A stretch of 43,666 nt of DNA from Syntrophus sp. GWC2_56_31 (GTDB lineage Bacteria; Desulfobacterota; Syntrophia; Syntrophales; UBA5619). Shown in pieces: positions 19,122-28,013 of the stretch (position 1 is its first letter; each line of letters opens with the position of its first letter). The notes under the pieces were generated by a model. That model was not told the DNA's origin, made no database searches, and saw only the letters and a program-made list of their open reading frames with translations. The position numbers and the translations under genes were made by a program. The stretch lies in contig MICN01000122.1 in the NCBI GenBank assembly GCA_001829875.1, positions 1 to 43,666 on the forward strand. The letters run 5' to 3'.

Positions 19122-20113
19122 TGGATCACCTCGATCGCCGTGACATATTCACCGAGACCCAGCAGCAGGATACCCTTCCCCTCCAGGGCGGCCTTCCCTT
19201 TACCGGACAGGTGCGGCGGAAAGACACCCCGGGACACGACATCGACAGCCAATACCGCGGCGATCGCAGAGGCGCCGGAGAACTCCCCGGTCACGCAACG
19301 ATAATCGAAAATCACACCGGTAAATCCGGTCCGCCGCAAGAAGCTCGCAACGCACGCCTCACCGCGGGCGCGGGTGCTTGCGGGGATTCCCGCAAATACG
19401 GCGCCGAATCGTTTGCAAATCCTGCCTGAACCGCCGAGGGCTTCTATCAGCGGCGGGATGCCGTCTTCGCCTTCGGGAACGTAAGAAAGAAAAGCGGGAA
19501 CCAGTCGCAGGCCCGTCGCCGACGCAAGGGGTCTAAGGAAAAAGGCGGCGCCGCCGTCGGCCGCGGAAAAGGGATCCAGCCTCGGCGACAGGCGGTCATG
19601 GTGTTCATCGGCGGCGATCACCAGTACCGGATCGTCCCCCTCCTTCGTGATCAGGGCAGCGCTCAGCAGGGCCTGCTCGAAGGAGTAGTCTCCCCCTGTT
19701 GCGGTGATGTTCGGACCCGTGGCCTTCAGCCGGATCGCCGCCTGGCTTGCCGGGGCATTGTGCACCGAACCGATGAAATCCGTCGGGCTGGTGAATTGCC
19801 CGGCCGATGCGAACAGCTGATCCAGGAAATCGCTGGTCTCCGTCAGCGGCCCCCAGCCGGTCCCGAAGTAGATCCCCCCCGGCGATCCCGCCGTCTCCGC
19901 CATTCCCGCCGCCTTTTGCGCTTCGCGGGCGAGGATCAGGGTCATCCGCGAAAGTCTCCTGAGGCGACGCAGGCTGGCCGCGGAAAGATCGGTCCGGATC
20001 GTCCCGAGGTCCGGCCTGCCCCGGAGAGCCCCCCCCCGGCGAAACGTCCCCAGGGTCTCATCCGTCGAGCCCGCCCCGGTGAGACAGGCCGTCCCCAAAA
20101 CAGAGAACTGCAT
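19118..20113 (-). CDS. KS-like/chain-length-factor-like protein (alternative independent start of the KS2 part)
   Basis: ATG 20113 with a plausible RBS (GGAGGG) upstream; the nucleophile region reads 'NITATGGDYSFEQALLSA', lacking the catalytic Cys. Confidence 0.65.
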   Translation of the reverse strand: MQFSVLGTACLTGAGSTDETLGTFRRGGALRGRPDLGTIRTDLSAASLRRLRRLSRMTLILAREAQKAAGMAETAGSPGGIYFGTGWGPLTETSDFLDQLFASAGQFTSPTDFIGSVHNAPASQAAIRLKATGPNITATGGDYSFEQALLSAALITKEGDDPVLVIAADEHHDRLSPRLDPFSAADGGAAFFLRPLASATGLRLVPAFLSYVPEGEDGIPPLIEALGGSGRICKRFGAVFAGIPASTRARGEACVASFLRRTGFTGVIFDYRCVTGEFSGASAIAAVLAVDVVSRGVFPPHLSGKGKAALEGKGILLLGLGEYVTAIEVIQ

Positions 20114-21418
20114 GATCTTCCGCTGCCCTCCATTTCCGGAGAAAGACCTTTGAATTTCCCCGCTATGGTCTAATTTGTCATTCCCGTGCAAACGGGAATC
20201 CAGTAGGTTCAAGGCTTTCTGGATTCCCGCCTTCGCGGGAATGACAGCGTGGGGGCATTTTTCAAAGGTCTCAGCGAGTCGCGACGGATCGGCAAGAACC
20301 AACGCGGCATTGTTCCCGCCGAAACCGAAGGAGTTGGACAGGACGGCGCCGATCTTCCCCGATTGCCCGTGCAGCAACGGCTGCAGGCCAAGCCCCGTAT
20401 CCGGAACGCTGCACCCCACATTGGCCGGGACGAATCCCCGGGCGATGCACAGGACGGACGCCACGGCTTCGATCGCCCCCGCTGCCCCCAGGGCGTGGCC
20501 GAAGATGCCCTTGATCGACGAGAGCGGCGGCGGATCCTCGAAGAGGTCCCGGATGGCCCTGGCTTCCGCCCGATCGTTATCGACCGTCCCCGTGCCGTGG
20601 AGATTGATGTAGTCGACCTCCCCGACCGTCATTCCCGCATCGCTCAGGGCCTTCTGCATCGCCGCCCGGGCGCCGGCGCCCTCCGGATGAGGGGCGGCGG
20701 GATGATGGGCGTCGCAGGACAGCCCGGCGCCGACCAGTTCGGCCAGGGCGCCTTCCGGCGGCTCTTCCGCGCCCACAAGAAGGAGAAATGCCGCCCCCTC
20801 CGCCACGGTCAAGCCCCGTCTTTGCAAGTCGAATGGTCTCGCGCCGGCGGGATCGATCAGTTGAAGCGAATGGAATCCATAATAGGTCAGACGGCTCAGG
20901 GCATCGGCGCCCCCGGCCAAGACGATCCGTGCCTGCCCGCGCCGGATCATCTCCAGCGCAATCTTCAGGGCGGCTGTTCCCGAGGAACACGCGGTGGATA
21001 CGGCGATGACCGGCCCTTGGCATTTCAGATGGCGGGCCAGGTAGGTCGCTACAGAGCCGAGAGCGTGATACCGGTATGTATCCGGTCGTGTCTCACCGCT
21101 CTCGAGGAGGGTTTCGGTGGTGGAAATCCCTCCGGTCGTTCCCCCAAGAACAATGGCATCGGGGAGCAGAGAGGCCGCCGACAGGGCTTCGCGCGCAGCC
21201 AGAAGGGCCAGGGAATGCGTGCGGGGCACAGCCCCATTCAACGGCAGCGCCTCGCCAATTTCACCCGCCGGCGGGGCGGGGACATGGGATACGGCAAAGA
21301 TCGACAGCGGTTTGAGACAGGATTCTTCGTTGCGCAGGGCCTCCCATGTCTTTTCCAAACCGATCCCCGCTGCATTGACGACCCCTGCACCACAGACAAA
21401 GGCACGGATGCCTTTCAC
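19118..21418 (-). CDS. Beta-ketoacyl synthase (KS) fused in frame via a palindromic repeat to a second KS-like/chain-length-factor-like protein
   Basis: Continuous ORF; KS1 'STACSSGTAALKIALEM', 'NLHGTGTVDNDRAEA', 'GHALGAAGAIE', 'NSFGFGGNNAALVLA'; then repeat-encoded 'HAVIPAKAGIQKALNLLDSRLHGNDK'; then KS2 from M at 20113. GTG 21418 overlaps the ACP stop (GTGA). Confidence 0.82.
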   Translation of the reverse strand: MKGIRAFVCGAGVVNAAGIGLEKTWEALRNEESCLKPLSIFAVSHVPAPPAGEIGEALPLNGAVPRTHSLALLAAREALSAASLLPDAIVLGGTTGGISTTETLLESGETRPDTYRYHALGSVATYLARHLKCQGPVIAVSTACSSGTAALKIALEMIRRGQARIVLAGGADALSRLTYYGFHSLQLIDPAGARPFDLQRRGLTVAEGAAFLLLVGAEEPPEGALAELVGAGLSCDAHHPAAPHPEGAGARAAMQKALSDAGMTVGEVDYINLHGTGTVDNDRAEARAIRDLFEDPPPLSSIKGIFGHALGAAGAIEAVASVLCIARGFVPANVGCSVPDTGLGLQPLLHGQSGKIGAVLSNSFGFGGNNAALVLADPSRLAETFEKCPHAVIPAKAGIQKALNLLDSRLHGNDKLDHSGEIQRSFSGNGGQRKIMQFSVLGTACLTGAGSTDETLGTFRRGGALRGRPDLGTIRTDLSAASLRRLRRLSRMTLILAREAQKAAGMAETAGSPGGIYFGTGWGPLTETSDFLDQLFASAGQFTSPTDFIGSVHNAPASQAAIRLKATGPNITATGGDYSFEQALLSAALITKEGDDPVLVIAADEHHDRLSPRLDPFSAADGGAAFFLRPLASATGLRLVPAFLSYVPEGEDGIPPLIEALGGSGRICKRFGAVFAGIPASTRARGEACVASFLRRTGFTGVIFDYRCVTGEFSGASAIAAVLAVDVVSRGVFPPHLSGKGKAALEGKGILLLGLGEYVTAIEVIQ
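20176..20246. repeat. 71-bp palindromic repeat (VIPAKAGIQ/DSRLHGND-encoding type, MITE/REP-like)
   Basis: TGTCATTCCCGTGCAAACGGGAATCCAG...CTGGATTCCCGCCTTCGCGGGAATGACA; termini TGTCATTCCCG / CGGGAATGACA are perfect inverted repeats. Confidence 0.9.
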
Positions 21419-21681
21419 TTCCCCGCCCTCCGGCAATGCCCGTCGATATAAACGGCCAGAGACCGCACCGAGCCGAACACCCGCGCCCCCACTTCCCGGT
21501 TTTCGATCTTCACGCCGTAATCCTTTTCGATCATCATAACGAGTTCCAGCACATCGATGGAATCCAGCCCCAGTTCGCTGCCGATGAGGACTCCATCCGT
21601 GGGGATATCCTCGGGCCGGAGATCCGCCAGCTCCAATGTGTCGATAATCTTTCGTTTCAGCTCCTCGATAAAATCCTCCAT
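21415..21681 (-). CDS. Acyl carrier protein
   Basis: 'MEDFIEELKRKIIDTLELADLRPEDIP..IGSELGLDSIDVLELVMMIEKDYGVKI'; 4'-phosphopantetheine site LDSID. Confidence 0.92.
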   Translation of the reverse strand: MEDFIEELKRKIIDTLELADLRPEDIPTDGVLIGSELGLDSIDVLELVMMIEKDYGVKIENREVGARVFGSVRSLAVYIDGHCRRAGK

Positions 21682-22002
21682 ACCATCCTTTCACTTTTGA
21701 TTTCTTATTTCCTGCAGAAATTCTGGAACCATCTCAGTGGGAATGAATGGTTTTTTGTATATACCAAAAAATGTCTTAGGGCAACCAAATTCCACCTTCG
21801 GAAACAAGATCAACGTATGATTCTTCATCTTCATCTCTCGCTTTTCCCCTTTCAACGAGATTGATTTTATTCCGTACAATTTCCTTGACATAAAAGACGC
21901 ATTTCTTTATCGTCAACGCACCTAAAGGCAAATGCTTATCAATTCAATCATCGAGCGCCGCCGGCGCGGGTCCGACGGCGCATCGGGGACAGGAGAGGTC
22001 AT

Positions 22003-22827
22003 ATGGAAAAGGAACCAGTGGGAACGGCCACGATGCCCGGTATCGGCTTCGGGACGCTGGGCAACGTCGGCGATGCAGGCTGCGCGCTCGTCGAGGCGGC
22101 GCTCGCCGAGGGCTACCGGCACATCGACACGTCCCGGTACTACGGGAACGAGGAGGCGGTCGGCAGGGCACTGGAGCGCTCTTCGGTCCCGCGCGGCGAC
22201 GTCTGGGTGACGACAAAGCTCCTGCATCCCAAGACGCCGCCGATGCCGGACATCGGTCGCGAGCTGGACGAGAGCCTGCGCCGCCTGCGGACGGACTATG
22301 TCGATCTCCTCCTGATCCACTGGCCCAACCCGGACGTGTCGCTGGAGTGGGCCCTGGGTGAATATGCGGCGCTGCGCGAATGCGGCAAGGCGCGTGCGAT
22401 CGGCGTGTCCAACTTCCCGACGGCCCTGTTTCGGCAGGCCCTGGACCTTGTCGGCGACCTGGCGGCCAACCAGGTCGAGTACCATCCCTACCTGGACCAG
22501 CGTTCGGTCCTGGACCTGGTGCGCAAGCGCGGGCTCGTCCTGACCGCCCATTCACCGCTCGCTCGCGGGGCAGTCCTTGGCGACCCGGTCCTGCAGGAGA
22601 TCGCCAAGCGGCGGCGCTTGAGCGTCGCCCAGGTCGCGCTGCGTTGGCTCGTGCAGCAGGAACGGGTCGTCGCCATCCCCGGCGCGCAGAACGTCGAGCA
22701 GCTGCGCGAAAACCTGAAGACCCTAGATGTCACGCTCACGCACGAAGAGATGGCCGCTATCTCGGCTTTGGCCCGCGGAACAAGGATTGTCGACCCGCCG
22801 CACCGACCGGACTGGGACCCGGCGTGA
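22003..22827 (+). CDS. Aldo/keto reductase
   Basis: 'GYRHIDTSRYYGNEEAVGRAL', 'YVDLLLIHWPNP', 'GVSNFPTALFRQ', 'NQVEYHPYL'. Confidence 0.93.
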   Translation: MEKEPVGTATMPGIGFGTLGNVGDAGCALVEAALAEGYRHIDTSRYYGNEEAVGRALERSSVPRGDVWVTTKLLHPKTPPMPDIGRELDESLRRLRTDYVDLLLIHWPNPDVSLEWALGEYAALRECGKARAIGVSNFPTALFRQALDLVGDLAANQVEYHPYLDQRSVLDLVRKRGLVLTAHSPLARGAVLGDPVLQEIAKRRRLSVAQVALRWLVQQERVVAIPGAQNVEQLRENLKTLDVTLTHEEMAAISALARGTRIVDPPHRPDWDPA

Positions 22828-22985
22828 GCGAACCCGGGGACGGGCCGCAGGGCAGCAGGCGGCGGCGAACGAACCTCCCCGCAGCAGGCGGCGGGAGATC
22901 TGAGACCGCAAGGAACGAATCAAGCTTCGGAGAAGTGCCCCCGAGCGATTGAATACCGAATCGAACCCGTGAAGGAGGAGACGTT

Positions 22986-23831
22986 ATGAAGCTGAAGATC
23001 GCGGTGGTGCAACCCGAAACATTGACCGGGGCCGAAGCGCCAGAGAACACCGAGCGCGCCGTCGCATACATTCGCGAGGCCGCGCGCGAAGGCGCAAGGC
23101 TCATCGCGCTGCCCGAGACCTATCCGGGCCCATACACGGTGCCGCTCACGTATTCGCCCGAGCAGGCGCTGAGCGATGTCGCGCGCGACGAGAAGGTCTA
23201 CGTCGTCGGAGGCGCGCTCGAATATGTCCGCCCGGGTGAAGGGAATCACGCCGCCTGCTACAACTGCCTCTACCTCTGGGGTCCCGACGGCGGGCGCATC
23301 GGAACGTACAGGCGGACATCGCCACCGGGACCGTGGATCTACGAGGGCGGAAGATTCTGGGATTTCAAGTACCAGGAGGCCGACGAGCTGCCGGTATTCG
23401 ATACGGAGTTCGGCAAGGTCGGCATCCTGATGTGCAGCGAAGTCTACGTGCCGGAACTCTCGCGCATCATGGCGCTCAAGGGCGCGGTCATCACACTCCT
23501 GCCCGCCGGCCTTTGGAGCTGGCAGCTGCACGACACCTGGCGCACCCTGCTTTGGGCGCGCTCGATCGAAAATCTCATGATCACGGCGACGAGCCGAAAC
23601 ATCCTGCCCGGCGGCGCCGGTCACGCGATCATCTGCAGCCCCGAGGAGATTCTCGCCGAGAGCCGTCGCCCCGGCGTGCTCACGGCGACGGTGGATCTCG
23701 ACCGCATCCAGTGGCTGCGCGACACGATGGACCATTACGAGGAGAACTGGCCGTGGCGCGCGAAGCCCGGCATATTCAAGCAGTGGCGCCGGCCGGGGTT
23801 GTATGGCGGAATCGGACGTTCCGGGGTGTAA
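22986..23831 (+). CDS. Carbon-nitrogen hydrolase (nitrilase superfamily)
   Basis: 'MKLKIAVVQPE', Glu in 'ALPETYPGPY', Cys in 'GILMCSEVYVPELSRIMALKGA', 'IENLMITATSRNI'. Confidence 0.87.
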   Translation: MKLKIAVVQPETLTGAEAPENTERAVAYIREAAREGARLIALPETYPGPYTVPLTYSPEQALSDVARDEKVYVVGGALEYVRPGEGNHAACYNCLYLWGPDGGRIGTYRRTSPPGPWIYEGGRFWDFKYQEADELPVFDTEFGKVGILMCSEVYVPELSRIMALKGAVITLLPAGLWSWQLHDTWRTLLWARSIENLMITATSRNILPGGAGHAIICSPEEILAESRRPGVLTATVDLDRIQWLRDTMDHYEENWPWRAKPGIFKQWRRPGLYGGIGRSGV

Positions 23832-23857
23832 TCTGCTATCGGCTGGCGAGAGAACAA

Positions 23858-24757
23858 ATGGCTGTTGAAGAAAGCAAAGACTACCTGGATGTTAAGGCGT
23901 TCATCCTACTCCTCGTTATCACCCTGGTCTGGGGCTTCAACCATCCCAGCATCAAATACGCCAATCAGGGGATCGCTCCCGTGTTCGCTTCAACCCTGCG
24001 CTCCCTTATCGCAGCGATGTGCGGGGTGATGTACTGCCTGTGGAAGAAGGAGAGAATATTTCACACCGACATCAATCTGCTGCACGGCGTCGTGGTAGGC
24101 CTCCTGTTTGGTTCGGATTTCGCGTGTTTATACTTCGGGCTCCTCTACACGGACGCGGCCCGCTCCATCATTTTCCTTTACACGGCTCCCTTCATCGTGG
24201 CCGCGGGGGCCCACTTTGTTCTTAAAGGGGATCGTCTGACGCTTTTGAAGACGCTGGGGCTTGTCGTGGCATTCATGGGGGTCCTGCTGGTTTTCCTAGG
24301 AAGACCCGCCGCGGCAAAACCCACCATGTTCATCGGGGACATCCTGGAAATCGCCGCCGCTTGCTTTTGGGCAGCGACCACCCTTTATATCAAGAGGTTC
24401 ATGACGAGCACCGTCCAGCCGATCCATACGCTTCTTTATCAGCTTGTCTTCTCGATTCCGATCCTTCTGGCCGTGAGCCTCATCCTGGAACCGCGATGGA
24501 TTATCGCGCTGAACCCTTCCATCATCGTCTGCATCCTCTTTCAGTCGGTGATCGTTGCCTTCGTTACTTACCTTGTCTGGTTCAGGCTGATCCACGGCTA
24601 TTCGGTGAGCAGACTCTCCGCCTTCACCTTCCTGACACCCATCTTCGGGGTCCTTGCAGGCGTTATCTTTCTTGACGAAGAATTAACCGACTCCCTGATG
24701 ATGGGACTTCCCATGGTCTGCGCGGGAATTTTCCTGGTGAACTGGAAAATAAAATAA
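23858..24757 (+). CDS. EamA/DMT family transporter
   Basis: 10-TM hydrophobic protein, 'LVWGFNHPSIKYANQGIAPVFASTLRSLIAA', 'FLTPIFGVLAGVIFLDEELT'. Confidence 0.88.
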   Translation: MAVEESKDYLDVKAFILLLVITLVWGFNHPSIKYANQGIAPVFASTLRSLIAAMCGVMYCLWKKERIFHTDINLLHGVVVGLLFGSDFACLYFGLLYTDAARSIIFLYTAPFIVAAGAHFVLKGDRLTLLKTLGLVVAFMGVLLVFLGRPAAAKPTMFIGDILEIAAACFWAATTLYIKRFMTSTVQPIHTLLYQLVFSIPILLAVSLILEPRWIIALNPSIIVCILFQSVIVAFVTYLVWFRLIHGYSVSRLSAFTFLTPIFGVLAGVIFLDEELTDSLMMGLPMVCAGIFLVNWKIK

Positions 24758-24919
24758 GAAACGACCGGGTCTATTCGGACGCAGCCCCCGGTCTGCCGCC
24801 CTCTTTTCGCTTGCCATCGTGGACAGGGGCATATATATATTATCCATCGGTCAGTTTTGACTCCGTGGCGGGGGGTCCGGGAAGTGGATACCATTTTCTT
24901 GACCGGGAGCGCATCCCGC

Positions 24920-24946
24920 AAGCCCCGCCCCGTGGGCGGGGGGCTT
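24920..24946. promoter_or_regulatory. Strong GC-rich hairpin upstream of the TRAP DctP-2 gene
   Basis: AAGCCCCGCCC-CGT-GGGCGGGGGGCTT, ending 33 nt before the ATG at 24980. Confidence 0.5.
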
Positions 24947-24979
24947 CACAATCAAGTCGACATCAAGGAGGGCAGCTCA

Positions 24980-26044
24980 ATGATCAGCAAAATCAGATTA
25001 CAGATCCTTTATGCACTCATCGCAGGGTTGGTTTCTCTCTGGGCTTTTCCAGCAAACGTCATAGGCGCCGCGCAGGCGCAGCCCATGGTTCTGAAGGCCA
25101 GCATACAAACCCCCGCCAACATGCCTTTTAGCATGGTGTTCTATTCGTGGCTGGACGAGGTGGAGAAGCGCAGCGGCGGCCGCATCAAGTTCGAGCGGTA
25201 CCCCAGCGGATCCCTCGCCAGGGCGGCCGAGCAGGTGGACGCCCTGGAATCGGGAATGGCCGACGTCTCCCTTTTTGTCACAACCTACACCCCCGGAAAA
25301 ATCCCACTGAACACGCTCACCGGCCTGCCTTTCACCTTCGGCCAGGCCTGGGTGAACGCCACGTCTTATCTCCAGTTGGTGCAATCGATCCCGGAAGTGG
25401 AGAACGAATTTACCAAACACAATATCAAGGTTGTCGCCAGTTACAGCACCGGGCCTTACTACGTCGTCAGCACCAAGCCGATCCGGAAAATGGAAGATTT
25501 CAGGGGGAAGAAGATTATTGCTACCGGGCCTGCGGCAGAGTGGATCCGGGCCGTCCGCGGAGCCCCGGTGGGCATCGTCATCACCGAATCCTACGAGTCG
25601 CTGCAACGGGGCACGGCCGACGGCGCGGTCTTCGGACCTTCGGCGGCCGGGACTTACCGCATGGAAGAGGTCTGCAAATACATCCTGAAGATGCCGGTCA
25701 GCGGGGCCTGCGGGCCGATCGGCATGAATATGGCCACCTGGAAGAAGCTCCCGCCGGATATCCAGAAGATCATCACGGACCTGGCCCCTGATCATGCCAA
25801 GGCCGGGCACAGGATTTACCAGATCGAAGGCGATGGCAAGTTCCTCGAGATTTTCAAGACGAAAGGGATAGAGATGATCGAGCCGTCCCCGGCCCTGATG
25901 GCTGAGGGCCTCAAGGTCGCCAAGGATGTGGTCTGGAACAAATGGGCCAATGACCAGGAGGCCAGAAAGTTGCCCGGGAAAAAAGTTCTCGAAACCTATA
26001 TCGGTCTGTTGGAAAAGAACCAAGCGGTAAATCCCTTCAAATAG
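24980..26044 (+). CDS. TRAP transporter substrate-binding protein (DctP family), copy 2
   Basis: Signal peptide, 'FERYPSGSLARAAEQVDALESGMADVSLFVTTYTPGKIPLN'; followed by DctQ and DctM homologs. Confidence 0.9.
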   Translation: MISKIRLQILYALIAGLVSLWAFPANVIGAAQAQPMVLKASIQTPANMPFSMVFYSWLDEVEKRSGGRIKFERYPSGSLARAAEQVDALESGMADVSLFVTTYTPGKIPLNTLTGLPFTFGQAWVNATSYLQLVQSIPEVENEFTKHNIKVVASYSTGPYYVVSTKPIRKMEDFRGKKIIATGPAAEWIRAVRGAPVGIVITESYESLQRGTADGAVFGPSAAGTYRMEEVCKYILKMPVSGACGPIGMNMATWKKLPPDIQKIITDLAPDHAKAGHRIYQIEGDGKFLEIFKTKGIEMIEPSPALMAEGLKVAKDVVWNKWANDQEARKLPGKKVLETYIGLLEKNQAVNPFK

Positions 26045-26136
26045 AACCGGGTCGTAAGCTCGGGCTGGAATCACTTCACTAGCGCTGGAGTATTTCTGCG
26101 TTTTGAGGTTGCACTTACGCTTCGGGAGGGCGATCG

Positions 26137-26664
26137 ATGCAATTGGCTTCTTGCGATAAGGTCCTGCGAAGGGTCGAAAGGGGCGCCTGTTACGTGGCCG
26201 CAGGGCTGGTCTTCATCATGATCTTCCCTACGACCCTCGATATTTTTTTCCGGTACATCATGGAGGAGCCCCTTCCGGCTATCTTCCAGCTCACCGAGTT
26301 CATGATGGTGGGGGTGGTTTATCTGGGCATCGCTTACGTCCAATCCCTGAAGGAGCACATCAGGATCGAGATGGCGACCTCCTGGATGCCGCAATGGGGA
26401 CAGGAGCTTCTCGACATTTTCGGCTATCTGGTCGGACTATTGCTGTTTGCGATCATCACATGGCAGAGCAGCCGGCTGGCCTGGGAGGCATGGGTCACCC
26501 AGGATTACACCATGGGGATCATCCACTTCCCCCTCTGGCCGTCCAAGAGCATCATCCCGATCGGATGCGGTCTGCTCTGCATTCGGTTGCTGTTGGACAT
26601 TGTCCTGGATATTCAGAAATTACGGCGGCCTCGAATCCCGGCCGATGCCGTTCAAAGGAGCTAG
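26137..26664 (+). CDS. TRAP transporter small permease (DctQ family), copy 2
   Basis: 'MIFPTTLDIFFRYIMEEPLPAIFQLTEFMMVGVVYLGIAYVQSLKEHIRIE'. Confidence 0.87.
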   Translation: MQLASCDKVLRRVERGACYVAAGLVFIMIFPTTLDIFFRYIMEEPLPAIFQLTEFMMVGVVYLGIAYVQSLKEHIRIEMATSWMPQWGQELLDIFGYLVGLLLFAIITWQSSRLAWEAWVTQDYTMGIIHFPLWPSKSIIPIGCGLLCIRLLLDIVLDIQKLRRPRIPADAVQRS

Positions 26665-26668
26665 ACAC

Positions 26669-27979
26669 ATGGACCCGGAAACCATCGGCTGGATCGGCTT
26701 GGGAGCCATGCTTCTGCTGCTGCTGCTGCGCGTCCCCGTTGCCTTTGCCATGGCCCTGGTAGGTTTTTTCGGTTATGCCGCCGTTTCCGGGTGGAAACCG
26801 GCGTTGAAAATGATCGGCATGGTTCCCTACACATCGATCGCGACCTACGGCTTCAGCGTCATCCCCCTCTTCCTGATCATGGGGTCCTTCGCCGCCCGGG
26901 CCGGGCTGGTGAACGATCTTTTCAGGATGGCCCGTCTGTGGGTCGGGCGGATTCCCGGCGGCCTGGTCCACGCCACGATCGTGGCCGGGTCGGCCTACGG
27001 CGCGGCCTCCGGATCCGGCATAGCCGCAACCACGGTGCTGGCCACCACCTGCGTCCCGGAGATGAGGAAGGGCGGAGTGGACAAGGTGCTTGCCTGCGGA
27101 ACGGTGGCCGCGGTCGGACCTATCGATCAGATGATTCCCCCCAGCATCCTGATGGTGATCTATTGCATCATCACCGGGGCCTCGCTCGGCCAATTGCTGA
27201 TCGCCGGGATCCTCCCGGGGATCCTCCTGGCTGCCGGGTTCATGATCATGGTCTACGTCCGCGTGAAGAGAAACCCCGCTCTCGCCCCGCTGATGGAGGA
27301 AAAGGTAACCTGGAGGCAACGGTTCATTTCCCTGAAGAACATATGGGGGATCCTGCTGCTCGCGGGGATCGTGTTGGGGGGCATCTACAGCGGCATATTT
27401 ACCCCCACCGAGGCGGGGGCGATCGGGGCCTTTGGCGCGTTTTTGATGGCGCTTGTGACCAAGGGGCAGAACCGGCGGGAGTTGGGCCAGTCGCTGCTGG
27501 ACGCGGCGCGGGTAACCGCCATGATCTTCATGATCATCGCCGGGGCCTTTATCTTCGGCTACTTCCTGACGATCACCCGCATCCCTTCCAATGTATCCGC
27601 GTTTGTGACCGGGCTCGATGTTGCGCCGATCTTCATCCTGATCGCGGTCATGCTTATGTACCTGGTCCTTGGCATGTTCGTGGACATGGTGGCGGCTCTT
27701 TTTATCACGCTGCCGATCATCTTCCCGGCCATGGTGAAGCTTGGTTTTGACCCCATCTGGTTCGGCGTTTTGATCGTCATGCAGTGCGAGATCGCGCTCA
27801 TCTCGCCCCCCTTCGGTTTGAGCTTATTCATCGTCAAAGGCGTGGTCAAAGACATCACGATGAACGAAGTCATCCGGGGGATCGTGCCCTTTTTCCTGGT
27901 CGATCTGCTCGTACTGATCCTTTACATTGCTTTCCCCCAGATCGCCCTTTTTCTTCCGCAGATGATGATGGGGAAGTGA
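26669..27979 (+). CDS. TRAP transporter large permease (DctM family), copy 2
   Basis: 'VAAVGPIDQMIPPSILMVIYCIITGASLGQLLIAGILPGILLA', 'YSGIFTPTEAGAIGAFGAFL'; ATG 26669. Confidence 0.93.
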   Translation: MDPETIGWIGLGAMLLLLLLRVPVAFAMALVGFFGYAAVSGWKPALKMIGMVPYTSIATYGFSVIPLFLIMGSFAARAGLVNDLFRMARLWVGRIPGGLVHATIVAGSAYGAASGSGIAATTVLATTCVPEMRKGGVDKVLACGTVAAVGPIDQMIPPSILMVIYCIITGASLGQLLIAGILPGILLAAGFMIMVYVRVKRNPALAPLMEEKVTWRQRFISLKNIWGILLLAGIVLGGIYSGIFTPTEAGAIGAFGAFLMALVTKGQNRRELGQSLLDAARVTAMIFMIIAGAFIFGYFLTITRIPSNVSAFVTGLDVAPIFILIAVMLMYLVLGMFVDMVAALFITLPIIFPAMVKLGFDPIWFGVLIVMQCEIALISPPFGLSLFIVKGVVKDITMNEVIRGIVPFFLVDLLVLILYIAFPQIALFLPQMMMGK

Positions 27980-28013
27980 TCTTGAGCCAAAGTTGTTATG
28001 AAAGGAGAAACCG

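Noticed and set aside
21419-21694. N-terminal extension of the KS ORF (MKGWYGGFYRGAETK...)
   Set aside because: It is the ACP gene read in the wrong frame; the KS start is GTG 21418.
23333-23857. N-terminal extension of the EamA ORF (Arg/His-rich)
   Set aside because: Overlaps the nitrilase-like gene out of frame; the true start is ATG 23858.
24998-26074. 358-aa antisense ORF opposite DctP-2
   Set aside because: Shadow ORF opposite a well-supported periplasmic binding protein.
26447-26668. N-terminal extension of the TRAP DctM-2 ORF
   Set aside because: Out-of-frame overlap with DctQ; the true start is ATG 26669.
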